Part shown: positions 11,227 through 23,505 of the stretch, piece by piece
How the letters are laid out: every line of letters begins with the position of its first letter
Numbering within the stretch: position 1 is the stretch's first letter
NCBI GenBank assembly: GCA_035222895.1
Contig: JAVYIG010002388.1
Coordinates: 124,001-188,000, forward strand
Source: Strongylocentrotus droebachiensis
Taxonomy: Eukaryota > Echinodermata > Echinoidea > Camarodonta > Strongylocentrotidae
Reading direction: 5' to 3'
DNA length: 64,000 bases
Translations under genes and position numbers: made by a program
Notes under the pieces: generated by a model
The model's database searches: none
What the model saw: the letters and a program-made list of their open reading frames with translations, nothing else
What the model was told of the DNA's origin: nothing

Positions 11227-13130
11227 GATGAAAAGGGTCTTGCCCTCAGACTATTCATGGCTCACAAATGAAAACATTGGCGGATTGGACAGACATGAGA
11301 GACATGGAATATGGTTGGCAACTTGGCATACCTCTATGAACGTAAGATCTCATTTCAGGCCTATGTGATAAATATGTTTTTAGGATGATTCGGTGACCAT
11401 TTTTACTTTAAGTTCAAGATTATATGTGATTTCTGGAAAGATTAATTACAGCGGTGTAGGATCTCTGTTTTTGATTAAAAAAATATGTATTAAACCAGGT
11501 GTTGAAACATAAATAGTTTTGTTTTGGAGAAATGATTATACCTGTCAATATCTTACCTGTTAAATACTTAGCCAGATATGGATTATGCATTCAATATCAA
11601 AATCAAATCCTGTTTAACTGGTTTATAATAATAATAATGGTGCTTATATAGCGCACATGTCCGTCACATTGTGACGCTCCTTTAAATACAAAATGACAAC
11701 ATGTAAAATGTAAGGAAAAGCAGAAACGAGGAAGGAAAATAAAGTGAGAAAAAGTAAAGAAAAACAAAATCAAATGACAGAAGCAAACAGAAAAAAAAGA
11801 AAACGAACACAAACCAGAAGCAAGTAAGGGAGGAGGGGCAAGATATAATCATCATTTAGTGACTCATTTTCAATACATAGAAGAAGCTGACAAAGAGTGA
11901 CCGAATTCCTTACATTTACAAATTGACTGAAAACGTCTTAGAATGGAGTAGTCACATGTATGCACTCCCAATCCTCATTTATATAGCTTCCTCGTACGTA
12001 CGTGGAGAGTTTGCATTTATAAACCAAGCCCTTGTCATTTCTGAGTAGTTGAGATCTGTAATCTGTTTCATAGAGCAAAGTAATTAGGACAGTCCAGACA
12101 CAGGTTATATAAGTATATCACTGACGACCCAACACCACTGTTCCATTCTCATTGACCTCGTGCAGAATGTCATATGAATGAATTACAATGAAATTTAATC
12201 TAAATTGCATCTATGTTAAATTAATTAAGGCCTTGTCCTTGATCTGATCTCATAATTGTAACAAAAACATTGTACATTTTTTTATTAGATAGGCCTCTAC
12301 CAGGATTCTATGTCCAGTCTCATGTAACTCTTGCCCCTTCTTTGTCTCATTAGTAGGTCCATGCCTAACTGATAGCTATAATTATACTTTTGATTTAAAA
12401 AGATACTACAATTAATGCGCTCATCAAATTTGTGTTAGATATTAACTTATTATTCAAACTGACATGCAGCATCTAGTTATTATGAAATATGATTGTTGGA
12501 TACTACTTTTATTTCTCACCTGACACACATAAGGTAATGAAATGTTTGTTTACAAATATGAAAGAGGCAGTTTCATATTCATTAACACAGTCATGAGACA
12601 TATCTTGATCCGGATCTTTCCAACTCATATGAACTGAAACTAAATTTGTATACAGGTTATTCAACCATTTACCTTTATTCATCTCAATAAAGTTAAGTAG
12701 TGGGGCTTATACCCTCTCTCATGAAAACAGAAGGACTATATGCCTTTAGTTGAAAACAAATGTCAAGGGTCATACAGAAAAGCTTCTTCTACGATCACAC
12801 ATATTCCAAACCTGTTTGACAACTAGGAGCACAATTGAATTCCATGCTAGATCCTGCCCATCCATTTAACCAATCTAGTTGGATTTTGGGCATTTTCATT
12901 ATTTTGCCAATTTGCTGGTGTTTCTGTCAGGAAACTGAAATGTGTTTACTACCCCCGAAGTGAAGCGAGCCGTGCTCAAGACCAATGGGAGGTACAAAGA
13001 GAGGGAAGGAAAGAATGAACAAAGCCATTCAAAAGGACACGGTATTAACTCACAAAAGAAGCAACTGTTGACACAAAACGAGTGAAAAGGGACACCCAGT
13101 CATGAACCAGTAGCACCTTGCATTTATGAG
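11227..13130. other. Intron sequence with a SINE tail
   Basis: AT-rich. ATAATAATAATGGTGCTTAT followed by ATAGCGCACATG at about 11625-11660 is a SINE 3' end on the minus strand, of the type seen at 61683. Nothing else recognised. Confidence 0.45.
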
Positions 13131-13139
13131 GAGAGATAC

Positions 13140-13176
13140 AGAATAGATACAGATAAGAGAGAGAAAGAGTGAGAGA

Positions 13177-13218
<42 letters not shown>

Positions 13219-13340
13219 GGGAGAACAAAAAAAGATGTTGATGAGAGAGATGATGAGAAATATACAGAGATAGATTCAGAAAGATAGAGATAGAAAGAAG
13301 GACAGACATAGAAGATAGATAGATAGATAGATAGATTTAT
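13140..13340. repeat. (GA)n and (GATA)n microsatellites
   Basis: GA-rich stretch with an uninterrupted GAGA run at about 13183-13208 and a GATA run at about 13313-13336, directly left of the large MITE at 13382. Confidence 0.95.
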
Positions 13341-13381
13341 AGATAGGTTTATAGATATCTATATACTGGTAAACAGTCTTA

Positions 13382-14774
13382 GACCCCTGTTACACATACG
13401 TCTGAAAGTGGACTGAGGCCGGCCCCGGAGTCGGCTCGACGTATGTGTAACACCAACTTTTTTCGAAAAGCCGGACTGAGGCCAGGTGGACTCAGTCCAC
13501 CTCTGGATGTGGTTTGAGGCCGGCCTCAGTCCCGCAATCGGTATGTGTAACACCAAAGTGGACTCGGGGCCGGCTTATAAGCGGAAGTGACGTAACCTGT
13601 CACCATTATCAACATAATACATCGGGCGCGCTTGCCACCTTCTCTTATGTTATTCTTTGTTTTTATCATTCTATCACTCTCTCTTTCTGTCTTTCCTTAT
13701 GTTATTCTTTGTTTTTATCATTCTATCACTTTCTCTTTCTGTCTATCCTTATGTGAAATGTTTTTATCATTCTATCCTTTTCTCTTTCTGTCTTTCCTTA
13801 TGTTATTCTTTGTTTTTATCATTCTATCGCTTTCTCTTTCTGTCTTTCCTTATGTTATTTTTTGTTTCTTCCTTCTATAACCTTCTCTTTCTGTCTTTCC
13901 TTATGTTATTCTTTGTTTCTTCCTTCTATAACCTTCTCTTTCTGTCTTTCCTTATGTTATTCTTTGTTTCTTCCTTCTTTCATCTTCTCTTATGTTATTC
14001 TTTGTTTTTATCATTCTATCACTCTCTTTTTCTGTCTTTCCTTATGTTATTCTTTGTTTCTTCCTTCTATTACCTTCTCTTATGTTATTCTTTGTTTTTA
14101 TCATTCTATCACTTTCTTTTTCTGTCTTTCCTTATGTTATTCTTTGTTTCTTCCTTCTACAACCTTCTCTTTCTGTCTTTCCTTATGTTATTCTTTGTTT
14201 CTTCCTTCTTTCATCTTCTCTTATGTTATTCTTTGTTTTTATCATTCTATCACTCTCTTTTTCTGTCTTTCCTTATGTTATTCTTTGTTTCTTCCTTCTA
14301 TTACCTTCTCTTATGTTATTCTTTGTTTTTATCATTCTATCACTTTCTTTTTCTGTCTTTCCTTATGTTATTCTTTGTTTCTTCCTTCTATAACCTTCTC
14401 TCTGTCTTTCCTTATGTTATTCTTTGTTTCTTCCTTCTTTCATCTTCTCTTATGTTATTCTTTGTTTTTATCATTCTATCACTCTCTTTTTCTGTCTTTC
14501 CTTATGTTATTCTTTGTTTCTTCCTTCTATTACCTTCTCTTATGTTATTCTTTGTTTTTATCATTCTATCACTTTCTCTTTCTGTCTTTCTGGACTCCGC
14601 CCCAACATCAGCTCGTGAAAAGGCGACGTGAGGCCGGCCTATGTGTAGACGCAAAATTGCGGGCCCGAGATCATGTGTAACAGGGGTTTGATGATCTCGA
14701 GGCGGCTTCAAATTGCAGGTGTGAGGCCGCCTCCGGGGCCCGCTTTAAAAGCCGACGCATGTGTAACAGGGGTC
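13382..14774. mobile_element. 1.39-kb foldback element carrying a pyrimidine tandem array
   Basis: Terminal inverted repeats GACCCCTGTTACACAT(A/G)CGTC at both ends, flanked by a TTA duplication (13379-13381 and 14775-14777). A 3-bp TTA/TAA target duplication is typical of the PIF/Harbinger superfamily. Subterminal segments share GAGGCCGGCC and GGCCCCGGAG motifs. About 950 bp of the interior (13645-14590) is the tandem array described separately. There is no transposase. The left part is CpG-rich, unlike the surrounding intron. Superfamily assignment is inference from the flanking duplication only. Confidence 0.8.
13645..14590. repeat. Pyrimidine-rich tandem array, about 20 copies of 38-52 bp
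   Basis: Each copy starts TTATGTTATTCTTTGTTT. Two half-unit types alternate: one continues TTATCATTCTATCACTYT and ends CTTTCTGTCTTTCC (about 52 bp), the other continues CTTCCTTCTATTACCTTCTC (about 38 bp, or about 51 bp with the longer tail). The + strand has few purines, so all three forward frames are nearly stop-free; the predicted hydrophobic Leu/Phe/Ser repeats are a by-product. The same array occurs inside the elements at 34074 and 21182. Confidence 0.9.
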
Positions 14775-14777
14775 TTA

Positions 14778-16312
14778 GAGATCTACACTGGAGAATGAGA
14801 AATATAATCAGAAAAATAGGTTTTGGGTATGGAGGCACTTGAAAGATATATTTTGTATACTTTTTAAACAACAGAAAAAAGTTGCAATGGAAAAAAGAGG
14901 AAACGTTCAGGGGAAAAGTTGACCCAGAATTCAAGATATGAGTAGGAGTACCATGAATAAACTACATTTACTTTATTGAACCATGAAAGGAATAAAAAAA
15001 ATCAATAATAGAGAAAGACAGAAAGAGAAAAAGAAAAGATAGAGAGGGTGAACAAAACTGCCACAATTTCTAAAGTTGAACTTTGTCCATGTGACTCATC
15101 AAGTGCAAATAAACCAATTGATTTGAAAATGAATTTTAAAAGAGAGGCGATAACAATCTAAACATTTTTCTGTCTATGCAAACAAGTGTAACGGGCGCAC
15201 AGTTTGAAATGGGTATTCAGATATCATAGTTTATTGTTGTTGTTGAAGATTTTTGTTTTGTATTGGGTTAAAGACATATGGTGAAGTGAGCAAGCTTTTG
15301 AAGTCACCGTCCAATGAGTCTGAATAATGGAATACCTTGGACCAAAGAATGGGACGTCTTTTTCACCCCGAAAGAAAGTTGTATAAAGGACATATTCTCT
15401 GATGACTGATAATTGTCTCATAATGGGGTCTTCAATGACGTATACAGCGTGACTCCAGTCTATGCTTGTTTATTACCCCTTCATATGATCTGCGGTGACA
15501 CTTATTTTCGTGTCAGAGTCGACTTCATAAGGACGTGTGTCCCACTTTTTGTTCAAATCTGGTCTAATCTTTGATCGTTAATACATTTGCTACCAGCTTT
15601 GAGGATGTTCCTGTGAAGCCATTAATGTGTTGGTTAACCAATTGATGATGTATGATGTTTGACACAACCGATTGGAATGCAAGGTTCAATGTTACATTAC
15701 TCATTTCGCCATAGCTTTTTCGTGGAGATGTAAAACAATTTTTAAGCCTGATTGATTTCTGCACATGGTGTTAAACATGGTATTGCTCTTGTGTAGCTCA
15801 TCCATACAAACTGTCGAGACTTCTATGTCTATCTTTGTAGGCACCAGGGCAGCTCTGACTGGCAGATATCTGTCATCCTTCAGTACTTGACATGTTTATG
15901 ATTAGACTCTGATGCTGATATTATACATGTGATGGAATAGGATACGTCCTCGAAAGATTAAATGTAACAAAACAGAACTTGGATGTATGTGTTAGTTATA
16001 ATAAAACGGAACTTAATTTGTCAGTGTGCGGTGAAACGTAAGACGAAGAGAAATAACTGAAAAGTTTATCCAAGACCATTAGGTATGTTAGGAGTATCAC
16101 ATTACGGCGGCTATCATATGCAGCACTAATTGCCATGGTAACGCAACACTTCTGTGAAACCTGTGATTGAGAGGATTCCACTGTGAATATATTTAGAATT
16201 CTGCTGGTGGACGGAACTTGTGGAAACTCTCGCTGGTTTTACTTCCTGGAGTTGCAAAAGCTCATTTAAAAGGATTTTATATACTGAGAGTGAGATTAAC
16301 AGCTAAGCAGTG
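14778..16312. other. Intron sequence, no recognised repeat
   Basis: Apart from a GA-rich patch near 14990-15050 I see no element or exon. It lies directly upstream of the weak candidate first exon at 16313. Confidence 0.45.
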
Positions 16313-16339
16313 ATGAACATAACGATGGCCAAGCTAACT
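16313..16339 (+). CDS. Weak candidate alternative first coding exon (phase 0)
   Basis: ATG with nine codons (MNITMAKLT) running into GTGAGT. It ends in phase 0 and could join the 40822 exon. The donor has CT before GTGAGT instead of AG, so it is weaker than the candidates at 38705 and 47761. The preceding kilobase (about 15180-16310) contains no recognisable repeat and a few CpG-containing patches. The 14-mer ACATTACGGCGGCT at 16099-16112, about 200 bp upstream, also occurs upstream of the 38705 candidate. Could easily be chance. Confidence 0.2.
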
Positions 16340-16859
16340 GTGAGTTGATTTTAATTTGATGTTGCCTAATCAAATATAGTTTGTGTTAATTGTTTTACTA
16401 ATAATTTTTCTTTTTTTTGTGTGAAGTCCATTATTCTTAAGAAATGCTGTTATGAAATTTGAAATAGATGAAATATATATCAAAAGGATTGGAGGAATCT
16501 CACATTTCTCAAATGCTCACAATATGAATATTCATTCTGAATTTAGAAGTTGCTCCTTTCCCAGTCATTATTGTTTTCAAATATCATTTTCGGTTCTTAT
16601 AAAAGACTACCAACATAGGCTTATTGATACAGACAGCAGAAATAAACAGATACAACAAGGAATAAGGAATAACCCCCAGATATAAATTATTGCTTGTTTT
16701 GTCCATTTAATATCATATATTTATTTTTTCTTCTCACCTTAATGGAATATATTTCTAGCTCTAAAAAGTATCCATTTTCAAAGGTGTAGAACTGTAATAC
16801 AGTCAGTCATCACATTCATACATGAGGCTCTGAGAACCATTTGTTTGCACCACCATTAA

Positions 16860-17235
16860 AGGCATCATTTAACAATGTTAAATCTGAGATGCACGGCCCT
16901 ACGTGTTATCAGTGTCTGTGATATGGTGTAATATTGAAGCCCTAAATAAATTGCGCTTCAAAATGATCAAGAAGTGCCTCAAAAAAGTAAAAATCTTTGA
17001 GTTACAGGTTTTACCATACTCGTTTTCCCCAATAGACTGTAGTGTAATGAAAACCGTTTGGTAAACGGTTTTTAAAATTTGTAATTTCAATCATAAATAT
17101 CTTGATAATCAGACAGGCGATCGGCTTGTAAAAGTCATGGAGTTCCAGACTTACCTAAAGGTTTATAATTATCATTGCAGCATGAGCTAAATCCAGGATT
17201 TTGTTTCAGTATCTGAGACTAGTTACTGGATCCCT
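16860..17235 (+). mobile_element. TTAA-flanked MITE, 376 bp (copy 1)
   Basis: Flanked by TTAA on both sides (16856-16859, 17236-17239), with ends AGGCATC and GATCCCT. It is an inverted copy of the element at 50793-51173: both contain ACAATGTTAAATCTGAGAT, TGATATGGTGTAATATTGAA, CTTGATAATCAGACAGGCGA and an AAACCGTTTGGTAAACGGTT hairpin (a close variant in the other copy). TTAA duplication is typical of piggyBac-type elements, so a piggyBac-related MITE is the likely class (inference). Confidence 0.8.
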
Positions 17236-17888
17236 TTAATGTTCAGACACCAATCAACTATTTAATTAACCAACTTTTCTCCTTGGAGAAGGTGAACTGG
17301 TTTTCAGAACATCATCCTGTGTTTATAGATCTAACCTGTTTCTCTCCAGTAACGGTAGGGCAAAGACATGCAAACCAGAGAAAGGGTTTCAAACATGTTT
17401 AATATTTTATAGAGGGATCTGGGGCGCAATAAATCCATACAGAGGATGATGTGCTCATGAATAGATGATGTGCAGATGTGGTTGAGATGGAGAGGAGGAC
17501 GGAGGGAGGACGGAGGGAGGACGGAGGGAGGAGGGTATTGATGGTAAGCTGAATAGCAAATTAAGGATATAGCTAGAGGGGAGAGGAGAAGAGCTTATCA
17601 AGCGAGCAGGTGCAATCACCGAAGACAGTAGTTGGAAGTGATGACGATGAAGAGGAGAAGGAGGAGGAGACTTTAAAAAGATGGCTGGATGCATCATGTT
17701 GCAGAAGGAGATGGAGAGAGATGGGAGGGGAAGGATTTTAAGACATATACATGAACATGTACATGTGCATGTATAAAAAAGCAGACAAAGTGAGAGACAG
17801 CAAGAGACAGAGAGACAAACAGACAAAAACAGAGAAAAGCAGAAACATAGGAGAAGAAAAGAAGACAGAGTAAGATGGTCATACAGAC

Positions 17889-17925
<37 letters not shown>

Positions 17926-19116
17926 TTGGGTATACTATCAGGAAGACAGATTGACAGAAAGAAAGAAATAGAGGTGGTAAGAGAGACAAAGAAAGAACCA
18001 GAGACAGAGACAGTTTCCTAAATAGCAGGGAGCGTACTAAAGTGCATTGAAATTATATGTGGCAGAAGATATAAGAATGAGATCAATCTACAGCCCCCCC
18101 CCCCCCCAACAAACAAAAAAGAAGAAGAAGAAAGAAACAAAGAAAAGAGAAGTTAACATAAGGAATGAAGACAGATTTCACGTTGGGACAAAGAAAAATG
18201 CAGAAAAATTAGCAAAGGCGAAGAGAGACAAAATGGGGCCACAGAGTGAAAAGCTGACGACAAAGCAGTCATGAAAATAAAATTATCAGTAAATTACTGT
18301 CAAAGGGAATAAGAAAGAGTGAGGAGAAGAAACTAACGAGGCGGGTGCATTGAGACAGAAGAGAGAGGCAGGCCCTGGGTAGGAAAACAAGAATAATGAA
18401 AGTGGAAATGAAAGTTAAGAGATGATGCGGGGAGATGCGATCCCTGTTGCCTTCCTTCCTCCACCATCATCTGATGACTCATTCTCTATCGTCATTACAT
18501 ATGAGTAAAGACCGCATCAGCCGGACTGGCTGGTAGGCGCATGCATAATTTGCCTCCTTGTTCCCCGGCCATAGCTTCACAGAAGCCATGTTAGTAGCCA
18601 TTGAAATCACTGTGTTTCTTAATTGGATGCAATGATGATATTTCTTATTTAAGAGAAAGAGAGAAGTAATTACCAGCTTGGGACCACACCACTTCTAGGT
18701 ATTTTATTGACTCATGATGTAATTTCTTTCTTGTTTTCCTTTTCTTATTTACAATCAAATTCAGAATAATTTGATGACTGCTTAAAAGAGTTAATAACAC
18801 ATTGAGGGGCTGCATGAATGATGTAACTCTTGTAAGTAAAATGCATACATCTATGATAATGGCAACATGCAGCTAAATGGGGGTGGGGGGGGGGGATAAA
18901 GGGTTAAAAAAAAATAGATCAATTTTTGTATAGACAAAGACATAAGAACTTACTAGAGACAATTAAACAATGAAATATGTTTCTAAAAGCATATTATTCT
19001 TAATATGCAGCTGTTTTAACAAAGCACTGCTTCTGGTGAATTATCACTGTCTGACACCTTCCTTGGTTCTGGCTATTGGGACTGATATGTACTGGCTATC
19101 ACCATTTCATCTTTTT
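17236..19116. other. Intron with GA/GGA-rich low-complexity sequence
   Basis: GGAGGACGGAGGGAGGAC repeats at 17490-17535, a long GA-rich stretch at 17640-18030 with (GA)n at 17892-17922, poly-C at 18093-18107 and poly-G at 18880-18895. No exon recognised. Confidence 0.6.
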
Positions 19117-19176
19117 GGAGCCAGAAGGGCTTTAACTCATATATTTTACGCATAGTTAATGTCCTTCTGGCTCCAG
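19117..19176. mobile_element. Member of the CCAGAAGG hairpin family
   Basis: Near-perfect hairpin: GGAGCCAGAAGGGCTTTAAC pairs with GTTAATGTCCTTCTGGCTCC around an AT-rich loop. About 58 bp in total. Confidence 0.8.
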
Positions 19177-21181
19177 CACAAATTTGTCTCAGGTGCATGC
19201 GTGCCTGTAGGTTAGGAAGATTGTAGATAGGGAAAGACAAAGGTCGAGTGCCCAGATGCGTTCCTTTGCTAGAAAGCCGTTTTACACCTCTACATTTCTC
19301 TAAGACACCCAAAGTGTAAAAAATCATAAATGTATGTAGAAAAGATTCTCCCGGTATATACCTAGATATTTTCTGTTGTAACACTTCTTGTTTGAGAATG
19401 GTATCCTTCTGCATTCTTCAGTGTTAAACTGCTTCATGTCATGCTTATTGAACAGATGCTACTTGCTTCCATGTAAACTTTATGATGTCAACGGTTGACC
19501 TGGTCTCTGAAAGATGCGTTACTCATCCTTCTCAGGAAACAAAGAAAATACTAAGGAGACAAATTCTTTTTTAACTGCTGAAGTGAAAATAATTTTGCCT
19601 GAAACTTTGTAATACACTTTTTAGAAAGCAGTTTAAGATAGATCTGCATGTGCACACTTCGGCGACGGTCATTTTTACTCAAAGAAAGAAATATGTGGGA
19701 GGTTGGGAGCTGAGAGTAAGAGAGTTATTTAGATCAGGAAAGCTCAAAAAGAGCTCTGGTGAAAAGAAACAATGGAATATATAAAGATTACCTTGAGGGA
19801 ATGAATATATACTAAATCTAAAATAACTCCTGTAATCCGAAAATGTGTTTTTGCACTATAAACTTCAGCATGCTCAAAGTTTATTTAAGATCCAATAATG
19901 TTATCACGGTTTATAAGAGAGAGACTTCATTATCTCTCCTGAACGCATTCCTGTAGAACATATGCTTACCAACCTGGGGCAATGTTATTATACTGTCTCA
20001 GGAATCATCAATGTTTAGATAAATAGACCTCTTTTCTTCTGTCAAAACCATCATATCCTCTCAAACCATGGGCTTGGCTTCACATGCATGAAGAGAGATA
20101 GGAGACGACTTCCAAAGCAAACCAAGACGGGGATTTAATTGGAAAATGGGAGATCTTCTAGCCTGGGGGAAGGGGATGAAATACATTGGCAGACCTTTTT
20201 AATTATAATATAAGAAGAGACATAAAGATAACACCAGCTGCATTTGCACTGCAACCAAAAATCATCAATATTTCTTGTGTTTATATTTAAGGTGGATTAA
20301 TATTTTTTTCTTAAATATATGAGCTTTAATCATTTTCATAGAATGATAAGAGTTAAACAGCAGAATAAAATTTAGGCCTTTCAGGGTAATATGATCACAA
20401 AAATGAAATAATAGAAGACTAGGTTTTGAGTTGTTACTCATAACCAACCAGGATGTATCAATGAAAAATAAAATCTTAAAACTACAATTTGAGACTTGGA
20501 TTTATAATATGTGAACCCATAATTATTGCAAGATTGTATGGTACATGATTTATACAAGATATACTGCTTTAAATGAAGCATTTACAAACATGGGTGCTTC
20601 ACAAAAGTGCTTTTGAAACCAACATTAGGTTATTGCTAGTCTGTAGGCACACACTCCATTTTGAAAGTTAAAAACAAAGTTTTGCAAAGCCTTCATCCTA
20701 GCCTAATGTTCTCTGTATGTGGCTGTGGAGTAGCTTTAGTACAGACTACAGGTCCTGTGGATTGCTGTCTTTATATAGTCTAACAGTTCAGACCCTGTTT
20801 GACATGTTACAAGGCAGATAAAGAGATGAGTGCTTGCGCATGTCAACTAGGTAATCTGTAAATTTTATTTTCCACCATGTCCATGTCCAAGGACAAACCA
20901 TAAACTAAATGACATTCCTAGTCAACAATGGAATTGAGGCGAAAAGCAACACACACATATTCGGTGAAAGATGACTCACGTTTGTAGAATGGGAACCTGA
21001 CAATGAGGGGGTAGTGCAGAGGAGGTGTGACAGAGAGGGCACAACGTCTGCTGAGAGCCAGAAGGGCAATAATTATGGCCTTACGCAGATGATGATGCTG
21101 ATGATTATGATGCTGCTGCTGCTGCTGCTGGTGGTGCTGCTGCTGATGATGTGGTGATCATGATATAAATGATAATATATA
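19177..21181. other. Intron, little structure
   Basis: A single MITE end at about 20238 (GCTGCATTTGCACTGCAA), one arm of the CCAGAAGG hairpin at about 21053, and a TGCTGCTGCTG repeat at 21108-21146. No exon seen. Confidence 0.45.
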
Positions 21182-21610
21182 GGGGCATTTACACTGTCAT
21201 CCAAACACTCCAAAAAATGCCAAGCCCGAAACATTCCAAATCGAAGTGTGATCTTTTGGCGTGTTTTGCCGTGTTTGGCAAGTATAAACGCTTGCAGTTG
21301 TAACATCGCGATGTTAGGTCACATGACTTTAGAATCGGAGCTAGCTGACGTCCTTGAAGAAAGTGATAGAATGATAAAAACAAAGAATAACATAAGAGAA
21401 GGTGATAGAAGGAAGAAATAAAGAATAACATAAGGAAAGACAGAAAGAGAAAAGTTTTTGCATCGGAGTGCCGCGCATGCACATTACCAACCAAAACACG
21501 CCAAAACATCACTGAGCTTTTCAGTCGGTGATGTTTCCGCACAAGTGTAAACGGGTGCGCGAAACATCGCATTTTTTTCAAAATGAGGTATTTGACAGTA
21601 TAAATGCGCC
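21182..21610. mobile_element. MITE, about 430 bp, with one dimer of the pyrimidine repeat
   Basis: Ends GGGGCATTTACACTGTCA and, as reverse complement of the right end, GGCGCATTTATACTGTCA. Subterminal parts contain repeated GCCAAAACAC/GGCGTGTTTTGCC motifs. The interior at 21361-21454 is the reverse complement of the array unit found at 13645 and 34260: one short and one long half-unit (CAAAGAATAACATAAGAGAA, then AAAGAATAACATAAGGAAAG). These ends are unrelated to those of the two larger array-carrying elements. Confidence 0.75.
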
Positions 21611-21806
21611 TTCTGTATTGTTTACCCAGGATGGATCAGAATACAAAACACTGTTTCTCCCAGATTGCCCTAAATGATACAGTCATATTTTGCTTAGATC
21701 CTTTGTAGCTCTCAACATGCAGACAGAGTGCTCAAACTGACATCCTGGTCAGAGCTAGGAGTTCACTTCAAACAGTTCATTGACATTACAAATATGCTGG
21801 GTCTTG

Positions 21807-22264
21807 CAGCCTTTTCACACACAGCTAAAATTCATCGTATCTAGAGATGATTAGAATCACTCAACAGTTTTAAACATGTTTATAGACAAAATTTCCCAGT
21901 GTGAACATCGTTTATACGATGTTGGGATAGATACGAAGTCGCGATCCATACGCCCCTAAAAGCAGGCTGCAGATACGAAGTTCGTATCTAGTGAGCTTGA
22001 CATTTTGTGTGTGAAAGGTTATTCGTGTTTAAACGTGTTTCAGACGTGTTTAAACTGGATGGAGCGTGCGCTTTAATTGATGTGACATGACCTTCAATGC
22101 GCAATGGCACTACTGCGCATTTTACGAGCAGTAGTTAATCACGAAACGATTAACGATCGCACCGAAATTTCTGTGTGTGAAAGGCTCGTGATTAGTTTAA
22201 ACACGTTCGAAACACGTTTATACTAGTCATGTTTATAGAATTTTAACTGTGTGTGAAAAGGCTG
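21807..22264. mobile_element. MITE, 458 bp, CAGCCTTTTCACAC ends
   Basis: Inverted ends CAGCCTTTTCACACAC and GTGTGTGAAAAGGCTG, flanked by TTG on both sides. The interior holds GTTTAAAC-containing inverted motifs and AGATACGAAGTTCGTATCT, a perfect palindrome. Related to the element at 27120-27596, with which it shares the palindrome region and the CAGCCTTTTCACACA end. No open frame. Confidence 0.8.
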
Positions 22265-22608
22265 TTGGTAGTTTATCAGGAATACTATGTTCACCACAAA
22301 GTCTTACGTATCGAGTAATACGACCATCTAATAATACAGAAAATTGTGAAGTGGTCATACAATATGCTTTATTTAGGGTATTGTTCTAAATGCATGGTAG
22401 TCATTTTGGGGGTGATGTATTAAAGTTCATTAGTTCAATGACATGTTATGATTGACGTTTTCACAGTTATTGTTAACAAATTATTTTGTAAAATATAGTC
22501 CTATCATAGATTTGTTTCCTGATAATGTCTGTGGAGGAATTTTCAAGGTTTTCTTCTACAATTGGTTAGAGGTAAAACTGACCTTGTGTTATATTAGGAA
22601 AGTAGTGT

Positions 22609-23410
22609 AATCTATATACCTCACTTAAGAAATCCAGCCATCTGATTGGACGAAATTGCAGTCATGGTTTTAGCCATTCCCATAAATAAACAAAAAATGC
22701 CAAACCCATGTAATAGTTGGAGGGTAAAATTCCAGTTACCGGGAAATAGTTCAGTCTTGCTGAAATACCCATTGGTTTGAGCGAGCGCGGATACCATACA
22801 TTGTGTGTGTGCGAATTGGTCGTTAGACAGCAAGAACACCAAAAGGGTCAGTGAATTAGTCTTATAATTAGCCGTAGATCTAGGTCTAGGTATAGATTGT
22901 GATTTTATTGTTTGCGATAACAGTAATACAGGTATTGACAATTGTATAATGCAAGTGTTTGAATTCATTTGGTGGATTAAAAGTTGAATTCTACGCTGTT
23001 TTGTGCGTCATTGCAGCGCTGAATTTGGTGTGTTTGTCGCTAATTTCTGACAAATTTAGATAGCTTTCCTGATGGTATTTCATGCAAAATTTCTGTTATA
23101 TTGATAAGCACTGATTCTTGTCCTTACCTTTGACTTGTTTCTTGTCTGTTATAGTCATTTAATAGATGAATTACTTGAATTCTGAGCACATTTCAGTAAC
23201 ACAAAAAAATCCAGCCCATTCATAGTCCCACACACGTATTTGTATGTACCTACTACCTTGTGCTCTTACACTGCTTAGTCTGTTGTCTCGATAGCATAAA
23301 CAAACTTGATTACCTTGATTGATAAGTCACACATGTATTCTATGACCCTTTTTCGGTATATAAAAGTATTAATGACTGCTTTAATTCTCTCAAAGCAGTC
23401 ATTAATACTA
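22609..23410. mobile_element. Hairpin-ended element resembling 10666-11226
   Basis: Starts TATATACCTCA followed by CTGATTGG, as in the 10666 element, and ends with GGTATATAAAAG followed by a perfect hairpin (AGTATTAATGACTGCTTT, 9-base loop, and its exact complement, 23365-23409). Boundaries are tentative; the middle part (22680-23340) shares no obvious sequence with the other copy. Confidence 0.4.
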
Positions 23411-23424
23411 TACTATTCCATTAA

Positions 23425-23505
23425 CAATATAACTGTAAAGCGCATTTGAACATGTATTTGAAAAATGCGCTATATATGAATAAATTATTATTACAATATG
23501 ATGAA
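23425..23505 (+). mobile_element. SINE 3' tail
   Basis: ACTGTAAAGCGCATTTGAAC followed by AAAAATGCGCTATATATGAA and TAAATTATTATTAC is the 3' end of a tRNA-derived SINE of the kind common in sea urchins. The tRNA-like head is not visible, so this is a truncated copy. Confidence 0.6.

Noticed and set aside
13657-14631. 324-codon open frame encoding Leu/Phe/Ser-rich repeats, plus overlapping frames of 272 and 133 codons
   Set aside because: All forward frames are nearly open because the array is pyrimidine-rich; no ATG context, no non-repetitive domain, and it lies inside a MITE. Treated as a compositional artefact.
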